Shown: positions 43,684 to 52,420, counted from the first letter of the stretch. The stretch is 64,000 bases of DNA from Palsa-504 sp963822765 (GCA_963822765.1 CAWGJL010000045.1:1-64000); one strand, 5' to 3'. Numbers and translations are program-made. Notes: a model not told the origin generated them from the letters alone.

Positions 43684-43933
43684 GGTAGGACTCCCACAGG
43701 TCCACGGTCACGGTGTGATCGCCGCTCCCCCACAGGTCCGCGGCGCTGAAGCGGACCGCGTAGCAGGTCTCGATCCGCGGCGGGAGACCGCGCGCGCTGT
43801 CATCGGGTACCGGCCAGCGGCCCAGGGCCGCGACGACCTCCCCGGTGTGCCCGCGCACGTACCTCGGCACCCGGGTGTGGTGGTCGGGGTCTCCCGCGCG
43901 GACCCGGACCTTGCTGCCCGCCGGATAACTCAC
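43670..43933 (-). CDS. Nitrile hydratase beta subunit, C-terminal SH3-like half
   Basis: 87 residues from ATG 43933. The SH3-like barrel of the beta subunit: GSKVRVRAGDPDHHTRVPRY, VRGHTGEVVAALGRWPVPDD, ETCYAVRFSAADLWGSGDHT, VTVDLWESYLDR. In ordinary nitrile hydratase this is fused to the N-terminal half; here it is a separate gene, as in thiocyanate hydrolase and toyocamycin nitrile hydratase. Overlaps both neighbours. Confidence 0.88.
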   Translation of the reverse strand: MSYPAGSKVRVRAGDPDHHTRVPRYVRGHTGEVVAALGRWPVPDDSARGLPPRIETCYAVRFSAADLWGSGDHTVTVDLWESYLDRT

Positions 43934-44193
43934 GCCACGCCCTTCTCCGCGACCAGCATCTCGATCGCGCCCAGCCAGCGCTCGTAGTACGACGCGTCCA
44001 GGTAGACCTCCGGGGGCAGCCGCTCGATCGCGTCGCGCAGTTCGTCGCTGTTGAACAGGCCCCGCCGCCGCAGCGCCGCCGCCAGCGCGTACACGCGCGC
44101 CTCCCAGTCGGCGGCGAACGCAGGCTCACCATCCTCGCCGGCCGGCACCGGCCCGAACCCCGTCTGACCGCCCATGTCGTGAACCCGGCTCAC
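43930..44193 (-). CDS. Nitrile hydratase beta subunit, N-terminal half
   Basis: About 87 residues from GTG 44193. The opening SRVHDMGGQTGFGPVPA is the beta-subunit hallmark (VHDxGGxxGFGPV), followed by AFAADWEARVYALAAALRRR and DASYYERWLGAIEMLVAEKG. It overlaps the C-terminal-half gene by four bases. Such short beta-N proteins can also be activators (p14K-like), so a chaperone role is an alternative. First gene of the operon; divergent from the dehydratase gene. Confidence 0.85.
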   Translation of the reverse strand: MSRVHDMGGQTGFGPVPAGEDGEPAFAADWEARVYALAAALRRRGLFNSDELRDAIERLPPEVYLDASYYERWLGAIEMLVAEKGVA

Positions 44194-44280
44194 GTTTGTG
44201 ACCTTATCTTTTTTCCCGAACGGACCATAGTGCTTGTCCCCGGCACCGCTGCTTGCGGGCCGGGGTGTTAGGTATGAGGC

Positions 44281-46011
44281 ATGACAGCAAACGGTGAACT
44301 GCGCAGCGCCCAGTGGTTCGGCGCGACCGGGCGGACCGGGATGGCCCACCGGTCGTGGATGCGGAGCGAGGGGTTCACGCCGGAGGTCTTCGACGGCCGG
44401 CCGGTGATCGGCATCGCCACCACCTGGTCCGAGCTGGCGCCGTGCAACGTCCACCTGCAGCGGGTCGCCGAGTCGGTCAAGCGCGGGGTGTGGCAGGAGG
44501 GCGGGTTCCCGCTGGAGTTCCCGGCCATGGCCCTGGGCGAGACGCTGCTGCGGCCCACCGCCATGCTGTACCGGAACCTGCTGGCCATGGAGGCCGAGGA
44601 GCTGATGCGGGCCAACCCGCTGGACGGCGTGGTGCTGCTGTCCGGGTGCGACAAGACCACGCCCGGGCTGCTGATGGCCGCGGCCAGCGTGGACCTGCCC
44701 GCGGTGATGGTCACCGGCGGCCCGATGCTCAACGGCAAGTACCGCGGCACCGACGTGGGCTCCGGCACCGCGGTCTGGCGGTTCGAGGAGGACCTGGTGG
44801 CCGGCCGGATGACGCAGGAGGAGTGCGTCTTCGCCGAGGGCTGCATGGCGCGGTCCAACGGGCACTGCATGACGATGGGCACCGCGTCCACGATGGCGTC
44901 GATGGCCGAGGCGCTCGGCATGCAGCTGCCGTACTCGGCGACCTGGCCCGCGGTGGACGCCCGCCGGTACGAGACCGCGCAGCGCGCCGGCCAGGTGATC
45001 GTCGGCCTGGTGCGGCAGGAACTGCGGCCCTCGGCCATCATGACCAGGGCGGCGTTCGAGAACGCGATCCGGGTCAACGCGGCCATCGGCGGGTCGACGA
45101 ACGCGGTGATCCACCTGCTGGCCATCGCCGGGCGGCTCGGGGTGCCGCTGTCGCTGGACGACTTCGACGTGCTGGCCAGGGACGTCCCGACGCTGGTGAA
45201 CCTGCAGCCGAACGGCCAGTACCTGATGGAGGATTTCTGCTACGCGGGCGGCCTGCCCGCGGTGCTGCGGGAGCTGGCCGAGGCAGGCCTGCTGAACGCC
45301 GAGGCGATCACGGTGACCGGATCCGGGATCGGCGCGAACGTCGCGGACGCGCCGTGCTGGAACCGCGAGGTGATCAAGACCATGGCCGAGCCGTTCCAGC
45401 CCGCCGGGACCGGGACGGCCGTGCTGCGCGGCAACCTCGCGCCGGGCGGGGCGGTCATCAAGCAGTCGGCCTCCTCCGCGCACCTGCTCAAGCACCGGGG
45501 CCAGGCCCTGGTCTTCGACTCCCCCGCGGACTACTACGCGGTGTCGAACGATCCCGAGCTCGACGTCGACGAGGACACCGTGCTGGTCATCCGGTACTGC
45601 GGCCCGCGCGGCTACCCCGGCATGCCCGAGGTCTCCAACGTGGCGCTGCCCCGCAAGCTGCTGCTGCGCGGCGTCCGCGACATGGTGCGGATCTGTGACG
45701 GCCGCATGTCCGGCACCGCCTACGGGACGGTCGTCCTGCACGTCGCCCCCGAAGCCGCGGCCGGCGGCCCGCTGGCCCTGGTCCGGACCGGCGACTGGAT
45801 CACCCTGGACGTCCCGGACCGGACGCTGACTCTCGAGGTGAGCGCCGAGGAACTGGCCGAACGCCAGGCCGCATGGACCCCGCCCGCGCCGCACGCCAGC
45901 CGGGGCTGGACCCGCCTGTACTGCGAGCACGTGCTGCAGGCCGACTCCGGCGCCGACCTGGACTTCCTGGTCGGCGCCAGCGGCCACGAGGTGCCTCGCG
46001 AGTCGCACTGA
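44281..46011 (+). CDS. IlvD/Edd-family dehydratase (sugar-acid or dihydroxy-acid)
   Basis: 576 residues from ATG 44281, with TAGGTA six bases upstream. Fe-S dehydratase family: WSELAPCNVHLQRVAESVKR, LLSGCDKTTPGLLMAAASVD (cluster Cys, as SGCDKTTPG), FAEGCMARSNGHCMTMGTAS, AIGGSTNAVIHLLAIAGRLG, and RICDGRMSGTAYGTVVLHVA near the end. CDKTTPG and the overall length resemble L-arabinonate/sugar-acid dehydratases more than housekeeping IlvD; the substrate is undecided. Intact. Confidence 0.85.
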   Translation: MTANGELRSAQWFGATGRTGMAHRSWMRSEGFTPEVFDGRPVIGIATTWSELAPCNVHLQRVAESVKRGVWQEGGFPLEFPAMALGETLLRPTAMLYRNLLAMEAEELMRANPLDGVVLLSGCDKTTPGLLMAAASVDLPAVMVTGGPMLNGKYRGTDVGSGTAVWRFEEDLVAGRMTQEECVFAEGCMARSNGHCMTMGTASTMASMAEALGMQLPYSATWPAVDARRYETAQRAGQVIVGLVRQELRPSAIMTRAAFENAIRVNAAIGGSTNAVIHLLAIAGRLGVPLSLDDFDVLARDVPTLVNLQPNGQYLMEDFCYAGGLPAVLRELAEAGLLNAEAITVTGSGIGANVADAPCWNREVIKTMAEPFQPAGTGTAVLRGNLAPGGAVIKQSASSAHLLKHRGQALVFDSPADYYAVSNDPELDVDEDTVLVIRYCGPRGYPGMPEVSNVALPRKLLLRGVRDMVRICDGRMSGTAYGTVVLHVAPEAAAGGPLALVRTGDWITLDVPDRTLTLEVSAEELAERQAAWTPPAPHASRGWTRLYCEHVLQADSGADLDFLVGASGHEVPRESH

Positions 46012-46074
46012 CGCGGTAGTGTTCACCTCTGTCCTTTTCCGGCCATTCTGTTCCGAGCACCAGGCGGGGAGTAC

Positions 46075-46743
46075 GTGGAGAACGTTGTCCTGCTTGACGA
46101 GACCGGGTCCGCCTGCGGCACGGCGGCCAAGGCGGTCGTCCATCATGCCCAGACGCCGCTGCACCTGGCCTTTTCTGCCTACCTGTTCAACGAGGCAGGC
46201 CAGTTCCTGCTGACCAGGCGGGCCGAGTCCAAGCGCACCTGGCCGGGGGTCTGGACCAACACCTGCTGCGGGCATCCGCAGCCCGGCGAGCAGGTCGCCG
46301 ACAGCGTGCGCCGCAGATTGCGGCAGGAGCTCGGGATCGATGCGGTCGAGCTCGTCCTGGTCCTGCCCAGGTTCCGCTACCAGGCCCGGATGGACAACGG
46401 CGTGCTGGAGAACGAGGTCTGCCCGGTATACGCGGCGTACTCCGACGCGGCGCCCGCACCCCACCCGGCCGAGGTCGCCGAGACCCGGTGGGTGGACTGG
46501 GATGAGTTCTGCGCCGCGGTCCGCGCCGGGCAGCAATCCATCTCGCCGTGGTGCGCCATGCAACTGGACGAGCTCACCATGCTCGGTCCCAAGCCGCTCA
46601 CCTGGACGCCAGCCGATGCGGCGGACCTGCCGCCGGCCGCCGCTCCCGTCCCGGCTGGGTTATCCACAGGCCACGATCGCAGGATCGCCAGTAACACGCA
46701 GTATCGTCCCCACGATCTCCACACGGTTATCCACAGCGGGTAA
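46075..46743 (+). CDS. idi: Isopentenyl-diphosphate delta-isomerase (type I)
   Basis: 222 residues from GTG 46075, GGGGAG as ribosome binding site. It interconverts IPP and DMAPP for isoprenoids. Nudix-like fold with TPLHLAFSAYLFNEAGQFLL, catalytic Cys in WTNTCCGHPQPGEQ, RRRLRQELGIDAVELVLVLP, and the Glu in GVLENEVCPVYAAY. Residues up to about 195 are typical; the last 28 (GLSTGHDRRIASNTQYRPHD onward) are unusual and are encoded by a stretch holding two DnaA-box sequences. Confidence 0.9.
   Translation: MENVVLLDETGSACGTAAKAVVHHAQTPLHLAFSAYLFNEAGQFLLTRRAESKRTWPGVWTNTCCGHPQPGEQVADSVRRRLRQELGIDAVELVLVLPRFRYQARMDNGVLENEVCPVYAAYSDAAPAPHPAEVAETRWVDWDEFCAAVRAGQQSISPWCAMQLDELTMLGPKPLTWTPADAADLPPAAAPVPAGLSTGHDRRIASNTQYRPHDLHTVIHSG
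46660..46735. promoter_or_regulatory. Pair of DnaA-box sequences (TTATCCACA)
   Basis: TTATCCACA, the strong consensus DnaA box, occurs at 46660-46668 and 46727-46735 in the same orientation, 67 bases apart, with a weaker CTCCACA between (46718-46724). They lie in the 3' end of idi. In a genome this GC-rich two perfect copies so close together are unlikely by chance. No other origin features are present, so a titration or regulatory site is more likely than oriC. Confidence 0.5.
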
Positions 46744-46749
46744 CAGGGT

Positions 46750-47406
46750 TCAGACGTCCGCCGGCGGGGCCGGACCGGTCTTCGGGGCCAGCCCGCGGCC
46801 GAGCAATTCGAGCACATCGTCGAGCACGTCCTCGGGGACCCGGCCGCCCGCGGTCCACTCCGCCCAGCGCATGCCCACGAAGTTGCCGATGCCGGTGTAG
46901 GCGTACGCGATGACCTCAGGGTCGTAGCGCGCGTCGATGTCGCGGTCCATCTGGGCGGCCCGCACGCCGCGGGCGTACCCCCGGGCCAGGTGCTCGTAGT
47001 ACTCCCGGAAGAGCATAGGGTCGACGAACTCCGACTGGCGCAGGATGCGGTCGATCCACGGCCGCGTGGACAGCATGTCGAAGTAGGCCCGGAAGGCCGC
47101 GCGCTCCCGGTTCCGCTGCCCGCCGTCGGTATGCTCCAGAGCCTCCCTCATCGCGTGTCTCAGGTCGGTGTTGATGGCCCGGACCACGGCGGCGAAGATT
47201 TCCGCCTTGGACTCGTAGTAGGAGTAGAAGCTGCCGGTGGCCATCTTCGCCCGGGCGCAGATGTCCGCCACCGTGGTGCGGTGATAGCTGCTCTGGCCGA
47301 AAAGCTCCTCGGCCGCGGTCAGCAGCCGCTGGGCAGGCGGCCGTTCCGCCGGGCCGGATGGCGGGCGGCCGCGGCCGCCCGCCATCCGGCTAGTTTCCGC
47401 TGTCAT
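46750..47406 (-). CDS. TetR/AcrR-family transcriptional regulator
   Basis: 218 residues from ATG 47406. HTH: AQRLLTAAEELFGQSSYHRT, TVADICARAKMATGSFYSYY, ESKAEIFAAVVRAI. The C-terminal ligand domain (ARYDPEVIAYAYTGIGNFVG) resembles fatty-acid/acyl-CoA-responsive TetR proteins. It follows livK by 44 bases on the same strand and likely belongs to the liv operon as its regulator, acting at the inverted repeat at 52421-52436 (inference). Confidence 0.85.
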   Translation of the reverse strand: MTAETSRMAGGRGRPPSGPAERPPAQRLLTAAEELFGQSSYHRTTVADICARAKMATGSFYSYYESKAEIFAAVVRAINTDLRHAMREALEHTDGGQRNRERAAFRAYFDMLSTRPWIDRILRQSEFVDPMLFREYYEHLARGYARGVRAAQMDRDIDARYDPEVIAYAYTGIGNFVGMRWAEWTAGGRVPEDVLDDVLELLGRGLAPKTGPAPPADV

Positions 47407-47450
47407 CTCGGCTAATCCCTGTTCCGTCGTGTCGGGGATGGCCGACGGCG

Positions 47451-48809
47451 TCAGGAGGAGGCAGAGGGGATGCCACTCGCTGGTGCCTGCTCCTCGGATC
47501 CCGTGTAGGTGGCGATCGGCCCGGTCGCGGTCGTGTCGGTGGTCAGCACCGATCCTTGCTGGACCACAACACCATTTTGGATCGTGCCAAGATAAGCGCC
47601 GGTCACGCCCAGGTGGTTGGACGAGGAGTAGGCGAACGGAGCGACCATCGGGCCCTGGGGCAGTCCGCCCTGGATGGCGTTGGTCAGGTCGGCCCGGGTC
47701 GGGTTCCGGCCCGCCTTGAACATCGCCTGCACGAACGTGTAGGCGACGGACATGCCGTAGAAGAAGTTGCCGTCCAGCGGCGCCTTGGACTCGTACTGGT
47801 CGTGGATCTTCTTGAACAGGGTGTACCAGCTGTCGCTGGTGCTCAGCGCCGGGAGGTACGCATCGGTGATGATCCCGTTGGTGAGCTGGTTGCCGTTCAC
47901 GGTCGCGCCGGCCTGCTTGGCGAACGCCTCGAGGAGCCCGGACAGCGTGATCGGGTCCGACCCGACGTCGCTGACCACCAGGGTCGGGCTGAAGCCGAGC
48001 TTCAGGCTGGTCAGCTTGAGGAGCGCGGTGAAGGCGGGAATCGAGAACGAGACGACGACCTGCGCGCCGGATGCTCGCAACGCCGCGACCGCCGGGCCGA
48101 CGTTGACGTTGGTCGGGACGTAGCTCTGCTTGCTGACCACCATGGAGGCCGGGATCTCGTCGAGGAGGCCCTTGACCCCGTCCTGGCCGAACTCGTCGTT
48201 CTGGTAGAAGAAGCCGATCTTCTTACCCGCGAAATGTTGCTTGATGTACTGACCGAGGATCTTGCCCTCGCTGATGTAGTCGAGCTGCCAGCCGAACGTC
48301 TCGGGGTAGGTGCTCGGCGCGTTCCAGCATTCGCATCCGGACGCCACGAACACGTCGGGAATCTTCTCGGAGTTCAGGAAGCTCACCGCGGCTAGGTGCG
48401 TAGGCGTACCGAGGCCGTTGAACAGCGCGTAGACGTTGTCCTGCAGCACGAGCTGGCGGACGACCAACGCCGTCTTGGTCGGGTCGTAGCCATCGTCGAG
48501 ATACTTGTAGACGATCTTGCGCCCGTAGATGCCGCCGTTCGCGTTCACGTAGTCGAAGTACGCAGTCGACGCGGGGGCAATCTCGCTGTAGCCCGGCGCG
48601 GCGGGGCCGGTGAGCGGCTGGTGGCTGCCGATCGTGATGGTGGTCGGGGTGATGCCGGGCGCAGACGCGGTCAGGGCCGCGCTTGAGCTGCCCGCGCTCG
48701 AGCTCGAGCTGGAGCTCGAGCTCGAGCTGGACGAGCACGCGGCCACCCCGAGCAGTGCCGAGGTCATGATGGCCGCGGCCTGCCAGCGAAGCCGTTGAGA
48801 TTTCTTCAT
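47451..48809 (-). CDS. livK: ABC transporter substrate-binding lipoprotein (branched-chain amino-acid type)
   Basis: 452 residues from ATG 48809. Signal peptide KKSQRLRWQAAAIMTSALLG and lipobox GVAAC (Cys25), then a run of 13 Ser. Periplasmic-binding-protein fold type I (Peripla_BP_6): TITIGSHQPLTGPAAPGYSE, YVNANGGIYGRKIVYKYLDD, KKIGFFYQNDEFGQDGVKGL. It captures the substrate outside the membrane for LivHMGF. Ligand could be an amino acid, amide, urea or aromatic acid; the family is broad. Start overlaps the livM stop by four bases. Confidence 0.88.
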   Translation of the reverse strand: MKKSQRLRWQAAAIMTSALLGVAACSSSSSSSSSSSSSAGSSSAALTASAPGITPTTITIGSHQPLTGPAAPGYSEIAPASTAYFDYVNANGGIYGRKIVYKYLDDGYDPTKTALVVRQLVLQDNVYALFNGLGTPTHLAAVSFLNSEKIPDVFVASGCECWNAPSTYPETFGWQLDYISEGKILGQYIKQHFAGKKIGFFYQNDEFGQDGVKGLLDEIPASMVVSKQSYVPTNVNVGPAVAALRASGAQVVVSFSIPAFTALLKLTSLKLGFSPTLVVSDVGSDPITLSGLLEAFAKQAGATVNGNQLTNGIITDAYLPALSTSDSWYTLFKKIHDQYESKAPLDGNFFYGMSVAYTFVQAMFKAGRNPTRADLTNAIQGGLPQGPMVAPFAYSSSNHLGVTGAYLGTIQNGVVVQQGSVLTTDTTATGPIATYTGSEEQAPASGIPSASS

Positions 48810-49891
48810 GAAGATCCTTCCTTCTCATGTTGGCTGGCCGGTGCCTGATCGGCCGAAGGAGTGACATAGGGCGTGGGCGCGGTGCGCCGGATGCGGGATT
48901 TCTGGTCCGGACCCAGGAAAGCGGAGATCAGCCGCAGCAGACCACCCTGGATCCCTTGCGGGAAGACGAGCATGACGAGGATGAGGACTACTCCGTAGGC
49001 GGCGATGGGGATGTTGGCGCCGACGGTGCTGGACAGGCCGTGGCTGGTAGCCACGTCGGTGACGTAGGTCGGCACCAGGACGATCACCAGGCTTCCCCAC
49101 AGCGCGCCGGGCAGGCTGCCCAGGCCGCCGATCACGGCCGCGGTCAGCAGGGCGATGGACAGCGTGAGCGTGAAGCCGCCGGGCGCGACCGTCCCGGTGA
49201 TGACGGCCAGCAGGGCGCCGGCCAGCCCGGCACAGGCGGCGCTCACGACGAAGGCGCGTACCCGCGCCGCGGCGACGTTGATGCCGTCCAGCGCGGCGGC
49301 CACCTCGTTGTCGCGGACTGCGCGCCAGTTGCGGCCGATCCTGCTCTGGGTCAGGTTGGCCAGCAGGACCAGGACGATCAGCGCCACCGCGGCGCAGACC
49401 CAGGCCTGCCACCTGGTCGGGGGGAAGTTCACGCCGAGGAACGCGGGGGTGGTGAAGATGACGTTCAGGCCCTGCTCACCGCCGAAGGTTCCCGGGTAGG
49501 CCAGGGCGAGCGACGGGATCGCGATGCCGAGCAGGAGGGTGGCGCCCGCCAGGTACGGGCCGTGCAGCCGGGCCGCGGCGATGCCCACCACGGCGCCGGC
49601 CGCCGCCGTGACCGCGGCCGCGATCACCAGCACCAGGTAGAACGGCCAGTTGAGGTGGAGCAGGACCAGCGCGGCGGTGTAGGCGCCGATCGCCATGAAC
49701 GCGGCGTTACCCAGCGAGATCTGGCCGCTGAGACCGGTCAGCACGGTGATCCCGGCGACCGCCGTGACCTCGACCGCGATCTGGGCGATCTGGTAGTCGC
49801 GGAACGCGTTCAGCTTGATGGACAGGAATACGACGACCACGGCCACGATGATGGCCACGGCGAGCCTGCGGGGTAGCGTCCGCATCGTCAC
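48806..49891 (-). CDS. livM: Branched-chain amino-acid-type ABC permease LivM
   Basis: 361 residues from ATG 49891, about ten helices. LivM signature: ITVLTGLSGQISLGNAAFMA, GAYTAALVLLHLNWPFYLVL, the EAA-like loop RNWRAVRDNEVAAALDGINV and the glycine-rich VIGGLGSLPGALWGSLVIVL. A charged C-terminal tail of about 30 residues lies in the cytoplasm. Stop and start overlaps with livK and livH give tight coupling. Confidence 0.92.
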   Translation of the reverse strand: MTMRTLPRRLAVAIIVAVVVVFLSIKLNAFRDYQIAQIAVEVTAVAGITVLTGLSGQISLGNAAFMAIGAYTAALVLLHLNWPFYLVLVIAAAVTAAAGAVVGIAAARLHGPYLAGATLLLGIAIPSLALAYPGTFGGEQGLNVIFTTPAFLGVNFPPTRWQAWVCAAVALIVLVLLANLTQSRIGRNWRAVRDNEVAAALDGINVAAARVRAFVVSAACAGLAGALLAVITGTVAPGGFTLTLSIALLTAAVIGGLGSLPGALWGSLVIVLVPTYVTDVATSHGLSSTVGANIPIAAYGVVLILVMLVFPQGIQGGLLRLISAFLGPDQKSRIRRTAPTPYVTPSADQAPASQHEKEGSS

Positions 49892-50772
49892 ACCCGCCGC
49901 ATCCGCGCGCTGGCGAACAGCCCGTTAGGCCGGATCATCAGCACCGCGACCAGGATGCCGAGGGCGACCAGCGAGGTCACGTTGGAGTTCCAGTAGCCGG
50001 CCACGTAGTTCAGCCCGATACCGAGCAGCAGCCCGCCGACCACCGCCCCCGTCGGGCTGTCCAGGCCGCCGATCACCGCCGCGGTGAAGCCGAGCACGAA
50101 GATCGCGTCCATGCTGTTCGGGTACAGGAACGTGGACGGCGAGACGAGCACGCCGGCCAGCGCGCCGAGCAGCCCGGCCAGCGCCCAGCCGACGGTCAGC
50201 ACCCTCGCGACCCGGATGCCCGACAGCCGGGCGATGGTCGCGTTGAACGCCGCGGCGCGCATGCGCAGCCCGGCCGAGGTGTACCTGAACGTCGCGGCCA
50301 GGATCAAGGTGGTGGCCAGGACCGCCGCTGCGGTGAACACGTCGAAACGGGACACGCCAAGCGGTGTGCCGCCGACCTTCAGCCCGGTGACGGAGAACGC
50401 CGCGGGGAACGACCGGTACTGCGCGCCGAAGAAGATGCCCGCCAGGCCCTCGAGCAAGATGAGCAGCCCGATGGTCACGATCACCGAGTTGAGCTCCGGT
50501 CGGCCCGCGGTGGGCCGGATCACGGTCAGCTCGCTGGCCGCGCCGAGGACCAGGCCGGCCGCGAGCGCGACCACGAACCCGGCCCAGTACGAGTGGGTGT
50601 GGTAAACGACCTCGATGGCCACGTACGTGGTGAGCATGGCCATGCCGCCCTGCGCGAAGTTCAGCAGCCGGGTGCCCCGCCAGATCAGCACCAGGGAGAG
50701 CGCGATCGCGGCGTAGATCATCCCGAAGACGACCCCGCTGAGTGTGAACTGGAGAAACTCGACCACTGGCAT
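49888..50772 (-). CDS. livH: Branched-chain amino-acid-type ABC permease LivH
   Basis: 294 residues from ATG 50772. LivH features: QFTLSGVVFGMIYAAIALSL, LIWRGTRLLNFAQGGMAMLT (conserved in family), MRAAAFNATIARLSGIRVAR, AVIGGLDSPTGAVVGGLLLG. Eight helices; forms the channel with LivM. Overlaps the livM start by four bases. Confidence 0.93.
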   Translation of the reverse strand: MPVVEFLQFTLSGVVFGMIYAAIALSLVLIWRGTRLLNFAQGGMAMLTTYVAIEVVYHTHSYWAGFVVALAAGLVLGAASELTVIRPTAGRPELNSVIVTIGLLILLEGLAGIFFGAQYRSFPAAFSVTGLKVGGTPLGVSRFDVFTAAAVLATTLILAATFRYTSAGLRMRAAAFNATIARLSGIRVARVLTVGWALAGLLGALAGVLVSPSTFLYPNSMDAIFVLGFTAAVIGGLDSPTGAVVGGLLLGIGLNYVAGYWNSNVTSLVALGILVAVLMIRPNGLFASARMRRV

Positions 50773-50787
50773 GCTCCCTGCGTGTGC

Positions 50788-51546
50788 CTAGAAACCGAGG
50801 TAGTGGTGGCGTAGCGCGACGTCGCTGGCCAGGGTCGCGGCGTCGGCCGAGGCGACCACCCGGCCGAGGTTGAGCACGACCCCGTGGTCGGCAATGGCGA
50901 GCGCCGCCCGCGCGTTCTGCTCGACCAGCACGATGGTGAGCCCGTGCTCCCGGCTGAGGCGGACCACCAGGTCCATGACCTGCGCCATGACCCGGGGCGC
51001 CAGGCCCAGTGACGGTTCGTCGAGCAGCAGCACCCGGGGCCGGGCGAGCAGGGCGCGCGCGATGACCAGCATCTGCCGCTCGCCGCCGGACAGCGTGGAG
51101 GCCAGCTTGCGCCGACGCTCGGCCAGCGGCTTGAAGCGTTCGTACTCCTCTTCCATCGCGGCCGCGCGAGCGGACTGCTTGCCCCGCCACGACATCATCC
51201 CGACCCGCAGGTTCTCCTCCACGGTGAGCTCCGGGATCACGCCCTGGCCCTCGGGCACGTGGGCGATGCCGGCCCGGACGATCCGCTCCGGGCTCTGGCC
51301 CGCCACATCGTGGCCGGCCAGCAGGACCCGGCCGCGGCGCGGCTTGACCATGCCGCTCACCGCGCGGAGCAGCGTCGTCTTGCCCGCGCCGTTCGCACCC
51401 AGGACCGCGGTAATGCCGGCCGCGTGCGCCGTCACCGTGACCCCGTCCAGCGCGGTGACCCCGCCGTACCCCGCGACCAGCCCCTCCACCGCCAGCGCGG
51501 CCGCGTGGCCGTTCGCGGCGCTGGCCGCGGCCGCCTCGGCGCTCAC
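50788..51546 (-). CDS. livF: Branched-chain amino-acid-type ABC ATPase LivF
   Basis: 252 residues from ATG 51546. Walker A LGANGAGKTTLLRAVSGMVK, Q-loop region VPEGQGVIPELTVEENLRVG, signature STLSGGERQMLVIARALLAR, Walker B VLLLDEPSLGLAPRVMAQVM, H-loop VLVEQNARAAL. The LivF hallmark VPEGQxxFxxLTVEENL is clear. Start overlaps the livG stop by four bases. Confidence 0.93.
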   Translation of the reverse strand: MSAEAAAASAANGHAAALAVEGLVAGYGGVTALDGVTVTAHAAGITAVLGANGAGKTTLLRAVSGMVKPRRGRVLLAGHDVAGQSPERIVRAGIAHVPEGQGVIPELTVEENLRVGMMSWRGKQSARAAAMEEEYERFKPLAERRRKLASTLSGGERQMLVIARALLARPRVLLLDEPSLGLAPRVMAQVMDLVVRLSREHGLTIVLVEQNARAALAIADHGVVLNLGRVVASADAATLASDVALRHHYLGF

Positions 51547-52376
51547 TGGGCCGGCCCGTCGCTGGACGTGGCGCTGTTCCCGTCGTTGTTCCCGTCGCCG
51601 TTCCCGCCGCTGGCCTCGGCGGTGCCGAGGTAGGCCGCGGTCACCGCCGGGTTGTCCTGAACCTCACGCGGCGATCCGGTGGCGATGACCTTGCCGAAGT
51701 CGAGCACCGTGAGCGAGTCGCAGACCGACATCATCAGGTCCATGTGGTGCTCGACCACCACCAGCGATCCCTCCGCGGCCAGGTCGCGGATGAGCGCGCC
51801 CAGCTCGGCGAGTTCTACCTCGCTCAGGCCGCTGGCCGGCTCGTCGAGCAGGATCAGCCCGGGCTTGGCCACCAGGGCCCGGGCCAGGGCGATCTTCTTG
51901 CGCATGCCGTAGGACAGCTCGGTGGGCCGCGCGTTCGCCGCGTCGGCGACCCCGACCCGGTCGAGCGCCTGGCGAGCCAGGTCGCGCAGCATCCGCTCGT
52001 CGCGGCCGGCTCGCGGCAGCGCGAGCAGCGCGGACCAGAATCCGGCCTTGGCCCGGCTGGTCGCCCCGATCATGACGTTCTCCAGCGCGGTCAGCCCGTT
52101 GTACAGGCCGACGCCCTGCAGCGTCCGGGCCACGCCGAGCGAGGCGAGCTGGTGCGGCCGGACCTGTTGCCGCCGGCCGCCGAAGTGCACCTCGCCGTCG
52201 TCCGGGCGGATGAAACCGCACAGGACGTTCAGTAGCGTGGTCTTGCCCGCGCCGTTCGGCCCGATGACGCCCATGACGTGCCGGGGCGGGACTGAGAGTG
52301 ACACAGCGTCCAGCGCGGTCAGGCCGCCGAACCGCACCGTCACGCTCCTGACCTCAAGGACTGAACCAGGATTCAT
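51543..52376 (-). CDS. livG: Branched-chain amino-acid-type ABC ATPase LivG
   Basis: 277 residues from ATG 52376. Walker A IGPNGAGKTTLLNVLCGFIR, GVARTLQGVGLYNGLTALEN, signature ELSYGMRKKIALARALVAKP (LSYG, usual for LivG), Walker B ILLDEPASGLSEVELAELGA, H-loop VVVEHHMDLMMSVCDSLTVL. The C-terminus ends in a low-complexity Asn/Gly/Asp tail (GNGDGNNDGNS) from a 12-base repeat at about 51578-51610. First gene of the operon livG-F-H-M-K-tetR. Confidence 0.93.
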   Translation of the reverse strand: MNPGSVLEVRSVTVRFGGLTALDAVSLSVPPRHVMGVIGPNGAGKTTLLNVLCGFIRPDDGEVHFGGRRQQVRPHQLASLGVARTLQGVGLYNGLTALENVMIGATSRAKAGFWSALLALPRAGRDERMLRDLARQALDRVGVADAANARPTELSYGMRKKIALARALVAKPGLILLDEPASGLSEVELAELGALIRDLAAEGSLVVVEHHMDLMMSVCDSLTVLDFGKVIATGSPREVQDNPAVTAAYLGTAEASGGNGDGNNDGNSATSSDGPAQ

Positions 52377-52420
52377 CGGTCTTTGTCCTAGTTACTAGTG
52401 GCGAGATGTTACGGCAATGA

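Noticed and set aside
43930..46563. Minus-strand open frame of 877 codons across the IlvD-type gene
   Set aside because: Antisense shadow created by high GC; only its last 88 codons (nitrile hydratase beta N-terminus) look like protein.
46650..46740. Chromosomal or plasmid replication origin
   Set aside because: Only two to three DnaA boxes, no AT-rich unwinding region and no dnaA/dnaN/parAB/rep genes nearby.
48660..48735. CRISPR or tandem-repeat array
   Set aside because: The repeats are hexamers within the livK coding sequence encoding serine; no spacers.
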